Assembly: GCF_001039355.2 (NCBI RefSeq)
Contig: NW_019774613.1
Span: 100,357 to 164,356 of the forward strand
DNA from: Lingula anatina
Lineage: Eukaryota > Brachiopoda > Lingulata > Lingulida > Lingulidae
Length of the DNA stretch: 64,000 nt
Direction of reading: 5' to 3'
The position numbers and the translations under genes are program-made. A model generated the notes under the pieces. The model ran no database searches, was not told the DNA's origin, and saw only the letters and a program-made list of their open reading frames with translations. Shown here one piece after another: positions 44,653 to 58,999 of the stretch (its first letter is position 1; each line of letters starts with the position of its first letter).

Positions 44653-47600
44653 ATGTTGGGCATGGCCTCCCACACCCTGAGTTCAAGATAGCTGACAACA
44701 GCATTCTTCAATCCAGGGAAAGCTCTCCGCTGATGGTTGCATGAGCACAGAGAACGCCATAGTTTTCTGTGGACTTTTAAACTCGGGGTACTGGCCCATT
44801 TTTAGGTGGATATGTGTATATTCACATGATGAATAACACCATTGTTAACTGTCATGGTGTAGTTAACATTGTAGTATTACTATGAGTTATCCTTTGTCAA
44901 GTATAAGGTGTGAAGTTTTATAGTGGAGTGGTCAACTTTGCAAAATATATTTATTGTATTCATTCATTCATTCATTTCATTCATTTCATGGCTTTGTTAC
45001 AAATGTACCCTATATGTACATGAAATAATTTGATCAATAAATTATATTGTGTTCAGTAGTCATGCCTGAAAAAGTGCAAATCGTTCTAAAAGAAAAAAAA
45101 TATATCACAAAGACATTTTAACCAGATATATACGGTGGCCCTAAGTGCCATGTGGAGGCAGAGTACATATTCTTCCCCCTGTCAGGCCAATAAAAAGTCC
45201 ATTGACGTTCAGGGTGAAAGGACGGAATGTAGATACATTGGCTTTTATGCTGTTGTATTTAAGAAGAGAAGAAGCATGTGCAGTTACAATTTACAGATAT
45301 ATATTTTGAAATGGGTCAGTCATTGCACAGGCATCGCCGCAGGAAGGTTCATAAAGAGCTAGTGGTATGTTTATGTACAGTGTACATGTACGCTGTTAGA
45401 ATTTCAAAGGGTTTTTTTTTTCTCTTATCTCTTGGACCCGTCTGTGCGTGGTTACTCTACACGTCATATGGCTGACGGCGGTTTCCCTGTTATCTTCAGA
45501 AAATAATTTGTTGTCCAATAAAAAAGTAAGATTAGGGAACGTTGGACGTTGCAACCGGATTTGTTGAATGTAAACACATTTATTGGTGTAATAAAAATAC
45601 AGAATCTTCGCATATGTTGTGCAAATAATTTATGTCGTTTTTTTTTTCCTTAAGACCAGATCTCCGTCTAAGAAAATTTAAATTATGAGTCTCTGTGTTG
45701 CCGACGGGCCCGTCTCATTGAAGATGCTGTGATCCTTTAATGCAAATGACGTCAAAAAATTAGATACAGTATTGCCTGAAAGGGAGGGGCAAATCGCACG
45801 TGAGTGTTCTTATTTTTACTGCTTTTTAAAGTTATATTGTGGTAGTTTCATAGAAGAACGTGTTGATAGACGATAACCTCCTCTGCCAGCAGAACTGACA
45901 GCAATATTTAAACAATATTTAAGAGAGAGAAAGAGATAGAGGAGATGGTTCACAAGCTACACCCTGTTGGCCCATTGACTAATAAGGAACACAACTGACA
46001 GGTATAGTTGTCTATGTGTAATCCTAGGTTTTAGAGGAATCGATGAAGATGAGTCAAATCTTTAACTGAAGTAGTCATTTATCTTCCTACACCATAAAAC
46101 AAATACAGGTACGGTTTAAACGCATTGGTAGAATAACAATATCCGTTTTTCTCCTCTCCTCTGAAGGCTGTACTGAAATCAGGCACAAACATGCTGTATT
46201 GATTCAAAACTTCTCTTCAGAGTTTAAGTGATAAGACACAGACAGGTAAAGTTGCAGGTTCCGTTTTTTTTTTTTTAAATCAAAACTATTATATATATTT
46301 GGTAACGTGTTGCGATACAGTATTCTGTTGACGCCAAACACTGGATATAAAGACTGACGTTGAAACATTGTTTCAACAAAGGCCAAGGCACGCCAGTAGT
46401 CAAAAATCAACGCCCAAGAGCCTTAGAAAATTGCACATTTAGATTGCTTCCAGAGAGCCTGACGGAATTATCAAGTAGACAAAGTGGAGGAAAATAGAGC
46501 ACACAGAAATTTCACCGCCGCGGACTGACAATAAACAACATCGACAGGTAAAGTGTCTCACTTCTGGCACACTTCAACTAATTTTACCAAGACTAGTATA
46601 CACTTTCGAGGGTCTTTTGATAGATAAAGCCGTTACTGTCTCTGTATAAAGTAGAATATATGAGATGAATCATATTCCCTTGCTGATAGGAAAGAGAGCG
46701 TTTCTGTAATTATGGCTGTAAGACGGTTCCAATTATAAAGGGATACGAAATACAGATAAATGATTGCTCACAGGATTTGTCTTCCTTTTTGATGTACTCG
46801 TACATTCTTTGGGGTAAAAAGCTAGTTAGCAAAACACATAAATTAAGAAAATGATTCGCTGACTAGAAAAGTAAGAATGAATGAAAGAAAGAAGAGAAAT
46901 GACAAGTAAGATATGTTTAAAGAGGTTGACATGATTCATGTATTTTTAGTGCTTTTGGTAACAATTCTCCATCAAATCATGAACAGTATTTCAAACTAAA
47001 CAATTCAAAGCTTATCTCAAAACTACTGACGCCATGCGATTTCTCAAACTGACATCAAAAGACTGTCTAAATCAGCTCGATACAAAAATCCCATAAAACA
47101 TATCCGCAAGCAGATAGAAAACTAAAAAGGTTACAAGTTGCGTTGCATTGTGCTACCAATGAGTTTGTACAACGAAAGTTTGAAATTGTGCTACCAGGGA
47201 GTTTGTACAATTGTAACTTTAACCCTTTAAGTCAATGCCTTGGTAAATATTACATGAAGGTGTCAACCTTTCAGTGTAACGTGAATCAGTGCCTTTTTTT
47301 CTGAACTGCTTTCTAGGTCAAACTCTAAGCTCTGGCTCCTGGTAGTTCTTAAAAACACTTGAAACTTTTAAAAGATCATTCATGTAATGCTATTATAACA
47401 ATGACATATGCATTAATATCCATCTACCATAATAATCAACATTGTAATGATATCATAATGTCATCAACGTGATAAACGATTGAATATTACAATTAGCACT
47501 AAGACAGCTGGGTTAAACGCTATACAATTAACGGTGTTTATGCGCAATTCCCCTGTAGCTGACATTAATCTGAGTAATAGAAAGGTTGCCATGTTAATTA

Positions 47601-50084
47601 CTGAGATATATGTATGGCAAGAATGGCATGTTGCGATGATCTCAAAGCAGTTCCAAGAATGCCTAGGCGAAACAAAAGTGCTGATTTATAATCCCTTCTA
47701 GATTAGATCCTGACCGGCGTGACTTCGGCTTTGAGCGAATGGCATCGCATCCATGATTGTGTTCGCACTTGTATTTTAGCTCAATCCAATTTAAGGCCAA
47801 CGAGGATAACTGAAGCGAAGTAACGCGAACGCAATTTTGAATCCCCTAGATCCGTCTTTGTGACACGTCATCAAGCTTTAAGTCTGTCTGCACAGTGTTC
47901 AAGGTTATTATATGTCCATTAGCTTTGATTCCACACCACCAGCTCTCCTGTCTTTTTTTAACGATCTTGCACTTTAACGATTGTATAGATTGTCTTTCTG
48001 ATCCCAGCTAACCCCAGTGTTCACCAGAAAATGCTGAAGCCACGAAATCAATTGAGGCTCATCTCGAATTACATTTAATCAATACACATATCGAATGTCT
48101 TAAGAAGTGTGCAATCACCCTGAGTACCAAAGCTCGTATGTAGGTCTGAAATTTTGTCTCATCACTTTTGAAAAAAATTATATAAGTCAGTTGTTTTACG
48201 TGTGCTGAAACTGCAATGCCAATTTAATAAAGGTTTACTTTTTTTTTTTTTTACTATAATCGATGTCTATATATATATATAGTCTAGCAGGCAGTCAAAT
48301 GTCTTTTTCTGAGGATATTGCAATGGATTTCAGTTCGCATTATAAGGTACACAAGCATGGAAAGATAGATTGTAACCTCTCTCTCTCTATCGCCCATGGC
48401 GCGATAAGATGTACGTCTTCGTCAGAGGCGTGGGTTTTCAACCATCCAGATGTTCTAACTGAAATGTTACGTAAATTGTTTGTAGAATTGCACGGAGTTT
48501 TAATTAGCCCTTGGTGTTTTTTGACGTGGATGCGCTGAAGCCTAAACTTGCACATGCACGCAGTCGTTCTTAATGGGTAGAATGGAAGGGTTTTTCTGAC
48601 AACACATTTTGATGGAATACATGTACGTCGTTGGAATTATCACGAAGCAATTGATTGTAAGTGTTTTTTTAAATCTGCGTAGCAGCAATCTAAAATGTGC
48701 AGCATTCTTATTGAGATGTTTGTTTGCTTGTTTGTTTCTTTTGGTGAGTACCTGTCAAAGTTGCTCATTAATTTTTACATCTGTGTGATGACATTTCAGA
48801 AAACATTGCTCTAAGCAACCTTTACAAAAAAGAAAATAATATAATATATTTCGTGTGCATGGGAACGTGTGTAATCATACATGTATCTGTGTTGTATTTA
48901 CTCATGATATAAAGGTAGTTTCAGTTTTGCTCCTCATTGTGTCAAAAAGTTTCCTTAATTAAGTTACACCCAAACATGGTCTTTGTTTGCGTCACGTGGC
49001 ACATCATTAAATCTTCGACCGATTTCTCTGAGACATTTTATTTACGCCAAATAGTATTTTTGAAACCGGCCCTTCGGTCCCATCTTATGTTTAAACTTGT
49101 TTTTTTCTTAGCATTCATTTTTTTGCTTCTGGTATTTTGCGTATCGTTCTCTAGTCATTCATATGAACATAACTTTTTAACTCTCTCTATCAATACTGGT
49201 AGGTTGTTCTTTGTTAAAATGCTGATCTATACATCAAGTTTATTCATCCATTTTGACTTCCTTCCTTTATGACCGCTTTTTCATGCAACATTGTTTGGCT
49301 TGATTTTTCTTCTCATGCAGTTTCGCTCAAGGTTTCTTGAATTACATGCAGAAGTTACCAGAAAGGGAATAATATCACTCAAATACATTAGATGGATTTT
49401 GTGCAAGTTGTACCTATCAGTTCTAAAGCATCTTGTTTTCAGTTTGATCCCATAGCATGGCGTGTTCATCAAGCTTTCTTATTTTCAAACAGTATCTACG
49501 ACACTGCGGTGAACGAGCACGACATTAAACCTATTGCCATGCATACATACCCTGAGTGTCAGAGCAACGTAAAAGCTAGCTTGCTAAATATACCTTGTGG
49601 TGGAGTCGCTTTTAGCCTGGTATTGCTACTATGGGTTATATATGAAATCAAGATCGAGCTGGCAATACCGGAATCTAGAACCTAGGGTATGCATACACGA
49701 CTACTAAAGAATTCTTTATTGGTGTAAGCCAGAGCGCAAAAAGAAAATCCGGGTATAAAACATCTATTATCAGTTGTATAACGACGCAGACATAGACAGA
49801 AGAATGCTATTAGATTATCAAATATATGGCTTATATATCACGCGTTTAAATCAGCCGTAGAAAGAATGATAGTAATCCAAGTCGCCTGGGGGACTATCAG
49901 TTACCAAGAAAAAGCATCAAAGCTGCTGCAAGACACAAAACGAATTGTGTCCACGGGATTCCGTACTAAACGTTGACTCATTAAACGTAAATCTCAGTAA
50001 TGGGTTTCATAAGGCATTATTAGTCATATATATGACGGATGAAATTTGACGGTCATTTTTTTCTGTTTTTCTCTTTCCATTCCT

Positions 50085-50184
50085 TTGTTTGTCTGTCTGT
50101 CTGTCTGTCTGTATGCCTCTCTGTTTGTCTGTCTGTTTGTCTGTCTGTATGCCTCTTTGTCTGTCTGTCTGTCTGTCTGTCTTT
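50085..50184. repeat. TCTG/TGTC microsatellite
   Basis: TGTC units are interrupted by TGTATGCCTCT and TGTTTGTC segments, which repeat at a higher order (about 44-52 bp). Confidence 0.9.
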
Positions 50185-51724
50185 CCATCTATCTATCTAT
50201 TTTTTGGAATTTGGGAGACTTGTCTGAGATATTTATTAAATCTATTGTAAAATGCTCGTTAAGTGAGACCCCGCCAGTTTCCTTTCCATGCCGCGCTCAC
50301 ACTAGGCCCCGATGGAGCGAATCTCATAAGCATGATGCGACGTTAGCACTCACAAGGGCAATTGTAATCTTTGTGTGACAGCACTTCAAGAAAACCTGTC
50401 CCTGTTGGCACCAACTTTGGTATAATGGATAGGTTACGTGCGTTTGTTGTTTAGGGTTATTCTCTTTGTTTTCAATCGTGCCATAAAGACCCACATTTTT
50501 AATTCTGTCTACATCTCTTAGATTTTTTAAAATATATATATGTATTTTAATAAGATTGATTTTAGTAGTGTAAATTTTAAATGGTTTCCAATGAGAGTTT
50601 AAGATTAAAATAAGGCGCCATATAAGAATCTTATTATTATAATGATTCGAACCCTCTTGGTAAGACCTTGATTCCACTGGTTGTCTATATCGATCTGGCA
50701 TGAGGTGAGGAAAACAGTGCAAATACATGTGCTGCTTTTGGTAACGCCCCTTTAACAAAACATAGGGGACAACTTATTGAATTGGTGCGAGATACTCAAC
50801 ATTTTGATGCAGGGTTTAATTTAGTCAAATAAGCTGGAATGCATTGATTGCAGTCTGCTACTACAAGTGCCAGGGAGTGCCACGGATTGTGGATTGCAAT
50901 CAGCTAAAAATCAGTGCTTGACTACACGCCGCGGACTTAATATAATGCAGTCAATCACCATGACATCATGTCAACTAATAAAGAATATGACTGATATGAA
51001 TGCAGTATTGTCACACCAGTAGTTCAAGAAGTCAGCTTGATTAGAATCAACCTGCTTTAATTTGTTCGTTATGACGCCATTGCCGGATAAAAAGCATTAT
51101 TCTACTGTGTATGCAACTGCCACTTTCCATACAGCATTGTTAAAAATGAGTACGCTTGCAAGCAAGACTGTTACAATACTTTAGAACAGATTTGAATCGG
51201 TTTCCAGAAAATCTTTGTGAAATTGGACATATTTTTGATTGATGAATAGTTCTTTCTATACGATGTTGACTAGATACCCTGTTAACAGACGAGACAGCTA
51301 GTCTTGTCAGATAAGGAACATAAGCACGATGTAACCTTTCAGTTGAAGTTTATGAGCCAAGAACTATAGTCCAAGACGGATTTGCTACAGGCGAGCTTGT
51401 GACTTCTATTTGGTACTCGAATAACGTAAGTGCCATTTATTGTCAATTTTTAATGCGATATTTCTGTAGGTATGATGTTTATTCTGTAGGAATACATGTG
51501 GATTATGTTGTCTAGTGGCGTTGAATAATCGTAAGAGAAAATTAAAGCGGCGTAAGCCCTGCGGGTAGCCACATAAGAGGGAGTTCCTGTCAATTGCGTC
51601 ATTCATTTAGCATATCTACTTAAACGATTTCAACTGTTCACGTTTGATATAAGAGTGTTAGATAATGGACGGATATATATCGATCGGCTGCGGGATGGCT
51701 TTATCATTGAACGTTATGGCTAGG

Positions 51725-51804
51725 ACTCATGTGAGTAAGAAAAAATAGAAAAAATATAAATATTACTCATGTGAGTAAGAAAAAATAGAAAAAATATAAA
51801 TATT
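51725..51804. repeat. Exact 40-bp tandem duplication
   Basis: The unit starting ACTCATGTGAGTAAGAAAAA at 51725 is repeated without mismatch from 51765. Exact identity means it is either recent or an assembly artefact. Confidence 0.95.
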
Positions 51805-52479
51805 GAAAGAAAACACCATGTCAAGCCTTGATCACAAATCAAGAAGCCAGTGAAACAGGGATTGTGGCTTGAGTAAAATATTGATATATGCAAGCATTGG
51901 TTTAGTGAATGCCTGTATGATGTTGGTATACTACTGGCTACACCAGATTTTTGAACTTGAAAGACCTAAAAGATATTTATAAAGTTCAATGATTCTCACT
52001 CATTGGGATTTGAGAGTGGATCACCTGCGACTCAGTATTTGCACTCGAAAATATGATATACATATGTTATACAGTTCAACTTGGAATACCGAACTGGTAC
52101 AAAATTTCAGACGAAAGGTAAGTTCACCTTTTTGAGCGCTAGTGCAAAGATAGGTAGCGTCTTTAAGTTCGCAATTCTAAGGACTCACGTGAGATAAATT
52201 GAAAAGAAAAGAAAGTGACATAAAAAGATTTACCGCTCCACTTGATATAAATCTAGGCACCATCAAGCGCCACTTGATTAAGTTGTTAGCAATGAGGAAG
52301 CACTGTTATTTGAAGACAGACACAGAAGACGGTTGCGTAATGGATTGTAAATTAGTTCATTATTTACATCTGCGCCCTCTCAGTGGTACGATGAAGATAT
52401 ACGAATTTGTTGGAAAGCGTTCAATTTTTTTATTCTACCTCCATCGATTTGCATTTGCACAAGTTAACATGATAGAGAG

Positions 52480-52678
52480 CATTCACACCAAAGTTGATCC
52501 GCGGACTAACTAGTACGCGTATCAAATATGGCGCGAACTTGGCGGTGGATTCCCTCCTCGCATGTGCACCGTCCCAGCGGGGACAGAGCAATTATATCAC
52601 GGCACGTTTCTATAGTGCGTAGCGCCATATTTGTATGCAAATCTGTTAGTCCGCGGATCATTTTGTTTTGAATGTGCC
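52480..52678. repeat. MITE with TGATCCGCGGACTAAC inverted repeats
   Basis: TGATCCGCGGACTAAC at 52495-52510 is exactly inverted to 52660. Weaker pairing extends outward (GCATTCACACCAAA against TTTTGAATGTGC) and inward (ATATGGCGC against GCGCCATAT). It is about 166-199 bp and non-coding. Confidence 0.7.
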
Positions 52679-53479
52679 CTTATTAGAAAATAAGTGTAAA
52701 GGCCAAAGTCGTCAGCGTTATTTTCAAGCTTAAGTCTTGAGATTGAAAAACCAGTAAGAATTGAATTATTTTCCGGCACTTCTATTTCTCCAGGGCCTTG
52801 AGAATCTTTAGTCAGAATTGAGTTAAGCCTGCGTAACTAGAAGTTAGATCTTGATGTTCCACGTTTAAACATTAGTAGCACATTTAAATGGTGACTGTGG
52901 ATCTGTTTAACAAAAATAAGACATGATTTACTTTTTTTACACAGATGCTTGCTTTAATTTTGTTCATCACTTTAGATTTATCCAGAATAAAGAATACATA
53001 CAATCTTTGGTATGGAGCTGAAGTCTAAAATACAGTCACTTTCGTTGTTAAATAGAGCCCAGGCTAGTTATTTCACAGGATAAATGTCCCTTCATTTGCC
53101 ACATTAGATGCTGTGTCAATTATGCATTGCCTAAGCCGTACACAGAGACGGAAGAGCAAACCTCAAAGATCAGAAATCTCACTTTATCCAATTTCTCGAT
53201 TCACTTACCGTCCGATTGAAATTCGAGATAAGATGCCAATAAGGTTCGCTTTAATTAATTTAACGACAATAGGCAATTATAAAGCGGCCCAGTAGAAATA
53301 CATAAACGTTCTTTTATCACAAAGAAGGAAAGTGATTATGCAATAAAAAGGAAAGGAGAATCAATTTTCAAGTGTTTTTTCTCTATATAGCCAATATAAT
53401 GACTAAAATGTCAAGCAGGACTGTAAGATTCTCCTAATATAATGATAAAATGAGCCCAGAGAAAGACCAAAATTACACC

Positions 53480-53523
53480 AAAAATAAATAAATAAATAAA
53501 AAATAAATAAATAAATAAATAAA
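53480..53523. repeat. AAAT microsatellite
   Basis: Interrupted AAAT/AAATA units over about 44 bp. Confidence 0.9.
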
Positions 53524-54028
53524 GGCAGACAGGTAAGCAACTATTATCAATCTTACTGTCATTTTTCAGACTATTAGTCAGGACCAGGACTAAGATGATT
53601 AACAAAACTGATTGCAATAAGGCGTTTTCCTCGTGTATTGAAAAGATCGACACAACATAAGTTTCGTACAGAAATATGTGCATATTTATGGTCTACCAGC
53701 TCACTACGCTATTTCCAATCAACAGAGGCTCATTAAGTCAATCTTCTTAAATTTGACGATCTCCCAATCGTCTAATGAGCTTAAAGTACATTTAATTATA
53801 TTTTAGTGACTAAGGGAATTAACTAAAAGAAAAGTATCGATTCAAACAACATCTTCTTTCAATGAATAACTGGACTTTAGGGTCCCGTGAACCTTTCATA
53901 CTCCCTCTGAACATACATAAGGTGCTGCTGCATTTGTAGCGCTCGAAATGATCAAAATAATCAACTTGGTCTTCGTGTTCAATGATGGTACTTCTGTAAC
54001 GAGTATTAAGTGAGGAACGAGGCCCCCT

Positions 54029-54100
54029 TTTTGTGTGTGTGCGTGTTTGTGCATGTGAGTGTGCGTGCGTGTGTGCATGCGCATGCGTTAGTGTGTGCGC
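54029..54100. repeat. Degenerate GT/GC-rich alternating tract
   Basis: GTGTGTGTGCGTGTTTGTGC-type sequence over about 70 bp, with purine-pyrimidine alternation and interruptions. Confidence 0.8.
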
Positions 54101-57090
54101 TTGTTATAACCTGTCGTATGAGCCGGTCAGTGATTACAGCAACGGGTATTGAAATACCAAGCATGACAGACCAGCATTCAGTTATTTCAAAGGCTATAAA
54201 TATGATGCTGCGTCTCTGCCGGGAAGTTATGTCGGGCGCTACTATATAGATAAAAGGGTGCTTAATTCGCTGAAAAAACAGAATGGAATGATGTAGAGCG
54301 TTTGATTGCATTTGCTCCAAACCCAAAAGACTGCCGTGCGAACGAATCCAAATGACACTCGTAGTAAACTCTGTTACAGTAGATTAGATTGCAATTAATC
54401 CCGTTATACACGGCACACGCATCGCACAAATGTAGTTAGGGGGAATAAAATCTTATAAGAGACCATCCGTACGCGTGCTGCATGTATCCCTGACGTAGCA
54501 TCACTACCTGCGTCATTCAGACTGACTGAGATTCGATCTTTCTGTGGGCGGTGTGAATGCAGCCATATTTTCCCGGCATTGCATCTCGATTGTCCTCGTA
54601 AATGACAGTGTGATAGATCAGTGCCTATAGTTCAGAACCATCGTGTGTACTTCGGGATCGACTGAACGATCGAATATTTAGCCAAGGCAGACCCATTCTA
54701 AATGTTAAAAGCCACTTCGGGCTGTAAGTGATTTTTCACCGGCCGAAATCATTAAATTGACAAATTGAACCCAGGCGGTCTCTTTGGATCATTAGTTTAT
54801 CAGAAATCTATTTACTGGTCAATCATATGAGGAAAGTATGCTGACTATACGCTGCTGGGACAATGCAATCACAGAAAAAGGAGAAAGGGTATTTCCTTTT
54901 TTGCGTGTTAGATTAATGATTTTTTGTCGAGGAAATTGCAAAACAGAAATGAATTTCGGAATTCTTATCAGATACTTTGCCAACATAGATAAGCACAGGG
55001 TAGTACACAAGAGGATGGACTGAGTTAGATCATTTACTGTGAGTTGTTACATGTAAGCGTTGTTGTTTCTTTAAAAATATTCCTTAAACACTGAGATACT
55101 CAGCCATTTAAAAAGTCTTGGATAGAAGGATCGAATTTATATGACATGTATTGGAACGTTATTAGTAACAAGGCCTATATTTACGGAATGTCTTAATGGA
55201 AAGTCCTCTTTTTTGAAAATATTTAGCTATTAGACATTTCACAATTTTCCCCAGTTGTCAGTAGATTGTTAGAACGAAAGGCATGAAACCATTTTCAAAA
55301 CGTAGATTTAAATCAGCAGTTCACTGTAGGGCCCCTATTTGTAGATATTTAGACTTGATCACTCTGTCATTGTAAGATGATATACATTACCTTATATCAA
55401 ATTTCTAGATATAGCCTGACCGAGTAAATTAAGGTTATATGATTGATTGGTCAGTTTCAATTCATTGTAAGGACAATTTCCCTTTCAAGCAGAGAGACTT
55501 TCTGACTGAAAGTCAGTCAGTGACTGGTTTTCTAATGAGGAAAGGACGCCGTTGCTGAACTGGCCAAGCGAGGCGGCCAAATCAGGTCGAAGGTTTGATT
55601 TGTGGTTATCAGAACCTGGTCAAACTAAAAAAACACACAACACAAAAGAAAGCTTTAGGACAAGAACACTTTTAATCGACCTTAAAGCGGATGTAAGTTA
55701 TTCCGGTAACTGAAATGAGAGATACTTTTTATTTTGCGTACAGACTCTGTCCTGAAAAAATAGCATATTTAGTAGGTTATAATGAGAGAGAGAGAGAGAT
55801 TTCCATTATCAGCTTATGTTTACTGTTAAAAATTGATGCTTCAGAAAGCAGGAAATATAAACACAAGAGAAAATTGATGCGCCACTTTCAGGTCTTTGAA
55901 GTCATATTATTTCAAATTGTTCCATTACTGTTTTGGTTTGCATTTCAGTCTTTAATCGTAACTTCAGCCCATAATACTCTGTCTAAATTCACAAATATTC
56001 GGTGCCTAGTACTTCTGACTGTTAAACACAGGCAGTATTAAAAACAATACTATTATACCATCCTTTTGTTCATACAACCTTATGCTTTGTCGGCAAATGG
56101 AACCCTTTCATAATTTCCTTTGATAAACTCATGGAATATTTATGTAGATGTACATGTACGTAACGCAATATGCTTTATTGCTAAAAAGACTCTTTCAGCA
56201 CTTGGCAAATGTTTTCAAGACAAAGACATGAAACAATAATGTTCATACATTAGTTCGAGTTCATGCAACAAAGGTCGAAAATGTAGAAAATAACAACTCG
56301 TTGGTGTCTAAGTGCATCTTATGGTGCAAGTGTGATATCTACATTTCAACATGTGCTTGCTTTAAACCGAACACGTTTGAATTAGACAAAATTGAATCAA
56401 CAAGAACATGTGTTGGTCAGAATTTGGTTCACTCAACAGTATCTAGAACTTGCGTCTGACGTTTTACGAAGTGGAGATACTTTTGAAGCATGCTTAAAGT
56501 TATAATGGATTTTCAACTTTACCTGATGATATTTTGTCATTTATGAAATGTCTTTTATGAAATGTTTCAAAAAGCGTTGATTTTTTCTATTAAAAAGTAT
56601 TGTAACAAAAAACATCGAAACCCTGATCGAATCTTAATGTCAGAGGGTCTCCCAGATGTATTCCCAATGCGTCAGTTCGGATTAAAAAAGAGCAGCCACC
56701 CAACGCAGATTAATGACGATTTTAATTTTCTAATTTCATTGCAAATCAAGACACTTGAAATGTTTGCATGCACTTTCTTTTCCTACACATGAATCACCTG
56801 ACAGGCACGTGCTTCTGGCTGCTGTTTTAAGGATGTCCAATGCACGTGTTTGCAGATGGACCTTCTGCGTGTGTTTATTTCCTATGTTCATCAAAGTGTG
56901 CGATATGTTACGTTATTTTTCTAAAGCATACGGGTATGATGTTCGAATGCACTAGTTGCCGGCCTCATTTACACCTGTGGTACATATCCTTGGCGCACGA
57001 AACCTCGTACTTTGCACAAACCACGTTTACTTACGTAGAAGGTGTCCGTGAATTAGTCTCAGCATATTTATAACTCTGCGTTTATAACTC

Positions 57091-57242
57091 TACGTTTGTA
57101 AAGCCTCTCTTCTGGTCTTCAAATCAAGTTCGGTCCCTTGGTTCTAAACTGTTTACCAGAGGCTCTGTTCTGGTCCTACACCTGTAAATGTCCATCATGA
57201 CGTGTTCTAACGTGTTCCCCAAACGTGTCCTTGGCTGACTCT
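57091..57242 (+). repeat. Left arm of ~150-bp inverted repeat around the gap
   Basis: This arm runs from TACGTTTGTAAAGCC to GGCTGACTCT and is inverted with only a few mismatches at 58850-58999. Together with the enclosed 1.6 kb it resembles a transposon with long terminal inverted repeats or a foldback element. No target duplication is obvious. Confidence 0.85.
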
Positions 57243-58333
57243 ATTATGGTCTCCAATATTTGAGGTTTAAAACTTTGAGAGGCTACCAAAAAACGTACGT
57301 AAACTGAATGTTGGAAAGAAATGCATTTCAATTATTTAAATTGTATTATATTTGCTATAATATATTCTCAGATGTTTTAAAGAACACAAAAGTTTTGCTG
57401 CGTGACTACCTACAGGATGCTTAATACTACTACAATGTTTATGGCGTTCTCTGTTNTTCGGTAGTCTGGCTCGGGCAATAACTTACTATCTCCACATCTG
57501 GTTTCTATCAAGCGCGTTCAGGGCTTCAGAGCTTTGGACAAACATATTGCTCCTCGGGCCAGGAAATCTGGAGAGGGGGGGAGTAGAGGAACATGTCTTC
57601 TCAATATGGAAATCTATATATTTTTGGTAATTTCCTTTGTAACATTTACGAACACTGTAAAATGCCCTTTCTCAAATTAATATAATGTTCACACATTTCT
57701 GTAAATATCCTGAATTGAAATACTAATTTTAAATGTCAGATTTATGACGAGGGAGAGAGAGGTCAAGACATTCTGTAAATGTCCCGAACTAGGGGAGAGT
57801 GTTATAAACTAAATACATTTTGGCAATAACCCGTAGCCAGTTAGACTGCTGAATGGTTTACTTATTATGATCAACATTATTGTTTATATTTTTATTAATA
57901 TCAAACAATTTTACTGTTTGCAGCTATACCTGTTTGGAACCTGTACTCTGCGCCATATAATAGCAATGGTGCAAAGTAGTGATATTGTAAAATCCTGCAA
58001 TAAAATTTTCTTCAAATATTAATTTTTATTAAATGGTTGAATACAACATTAGTAATAGAACAGTAACAGAATTCAGTATAATGATACTGAATTGTTGTAA
58101 AGACATGTAGGAGCAGGGTGACCATATATGTTCGGAATTTTGTCGGAGAGGGAAATTTCTCGAGTTTGTTCACTGCCCTGTGACGCCATATTTTGTAGCC
58201 TGAGATGCCGTATCCGTTACTTCGTGACCTGACCTGTCAAAAGCACGTCTGGGCGCTCTTTTCATCTTTCAGTTCTTCCACATTAATCAAGATACGGAGT
58301 ATCAATTACAAATGCCCGGGGAGGGGGGGGGGG

Positions 58334-58775
58334 NNNNNNNNNNNNNNNNNNNNNNNNNNNNNNNNNNNNNNNNNNNNNNNNNNNNNNNNNNNNNNNNNNN
58401 NNNNNNNNNNNNNNNNNNNNNNNNNNNNNNNNNNNNNNNNNNNNNNNNNNNNNNNNNNNNNNNNNNNNNNNNNNNNNNNNNNNNNNNNNNNNNNNNNNNN
58501 NNNNNNNNNNNNNNNNNNNNNNNNNNNNNNNNNNNNNNNNNNNNNNNNNNNNNNNNNNNNNNNNNNNNNNNNNNNNNNNNNNNNNNNNNNNNNNNNNNNN
58601 NNNNNNNNNNNNNNNNNNNNNNNNNNNNNNNNNNNNNNNNNNNNNNNNNNNNNNNNNNNNNNNNNNNNNNNNNNNNNNNNNNNNNNNNNNNNNNNNNNNN
58701 NNNNNNNNNNNNNNNNNNNNNNNNNNNNNNNNNNNNNNNNNNNNNNNNNNNNNNNNNNNNNNNNNNNNNNNNNNN
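58334..58775. other. Assembly gap (442 N)
   Basis: A run of 442 ambiguous bases. The left edge is GGGGAG followed by G11 and the right edge is CCCTCCCCC, so the gap sits in a G/C homopolymer region that itself looks palindromic. Confidence 1.
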
Positions 58776-58849
58776 CCCTCCCCCGAACTTCATACTGGCA
58801 GGTTTCCAAATGAAGACTATACCGCAGAAAAAGTTTGGGGCCCAAAAGA

Positions 58850-58999
58850 GAGTCAGCCAAGGACACGTTTGGGGAACACGTTAGAACACGTCATGATGGA
58901 CATTTACAGGTGTAGGACCAGAACAGAGCCTCTGGTAAACAGTTTAGAACCAAGGGACCGAACTTGATTTGAGGACCAGAAGAGAGGCTTTACATACGT
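58850..58999 (-). repeat. Right arm of ~150-bp inverted repeat around the gap
   Basis: Reverse complement of 57091-57242. Differences are few, for example GGTCCTC against GGTCTTC and ACGTATG against ACGTTTG near the outer end. Confidence 0.85.

Noticed and set aside
50039-50378. Cys/Leu/Val-rich open frames
   Set aside because: They are translations of the TCTG microsatellite (repeating VCLS) and have no independent support.
50641-50700. GGTTCGAATCA (minus strand) resembling a tRNA B box
   Set aside because: No A box at a proper distance and no acceptor or T-stem pairing could be built around it.
58205-58884. Apparent open frames of 160-200 codons on both strands
   Set aside because: They consist almost entirely of the 442-N assembly gap; the real flanks code for only short unrelated pieces.
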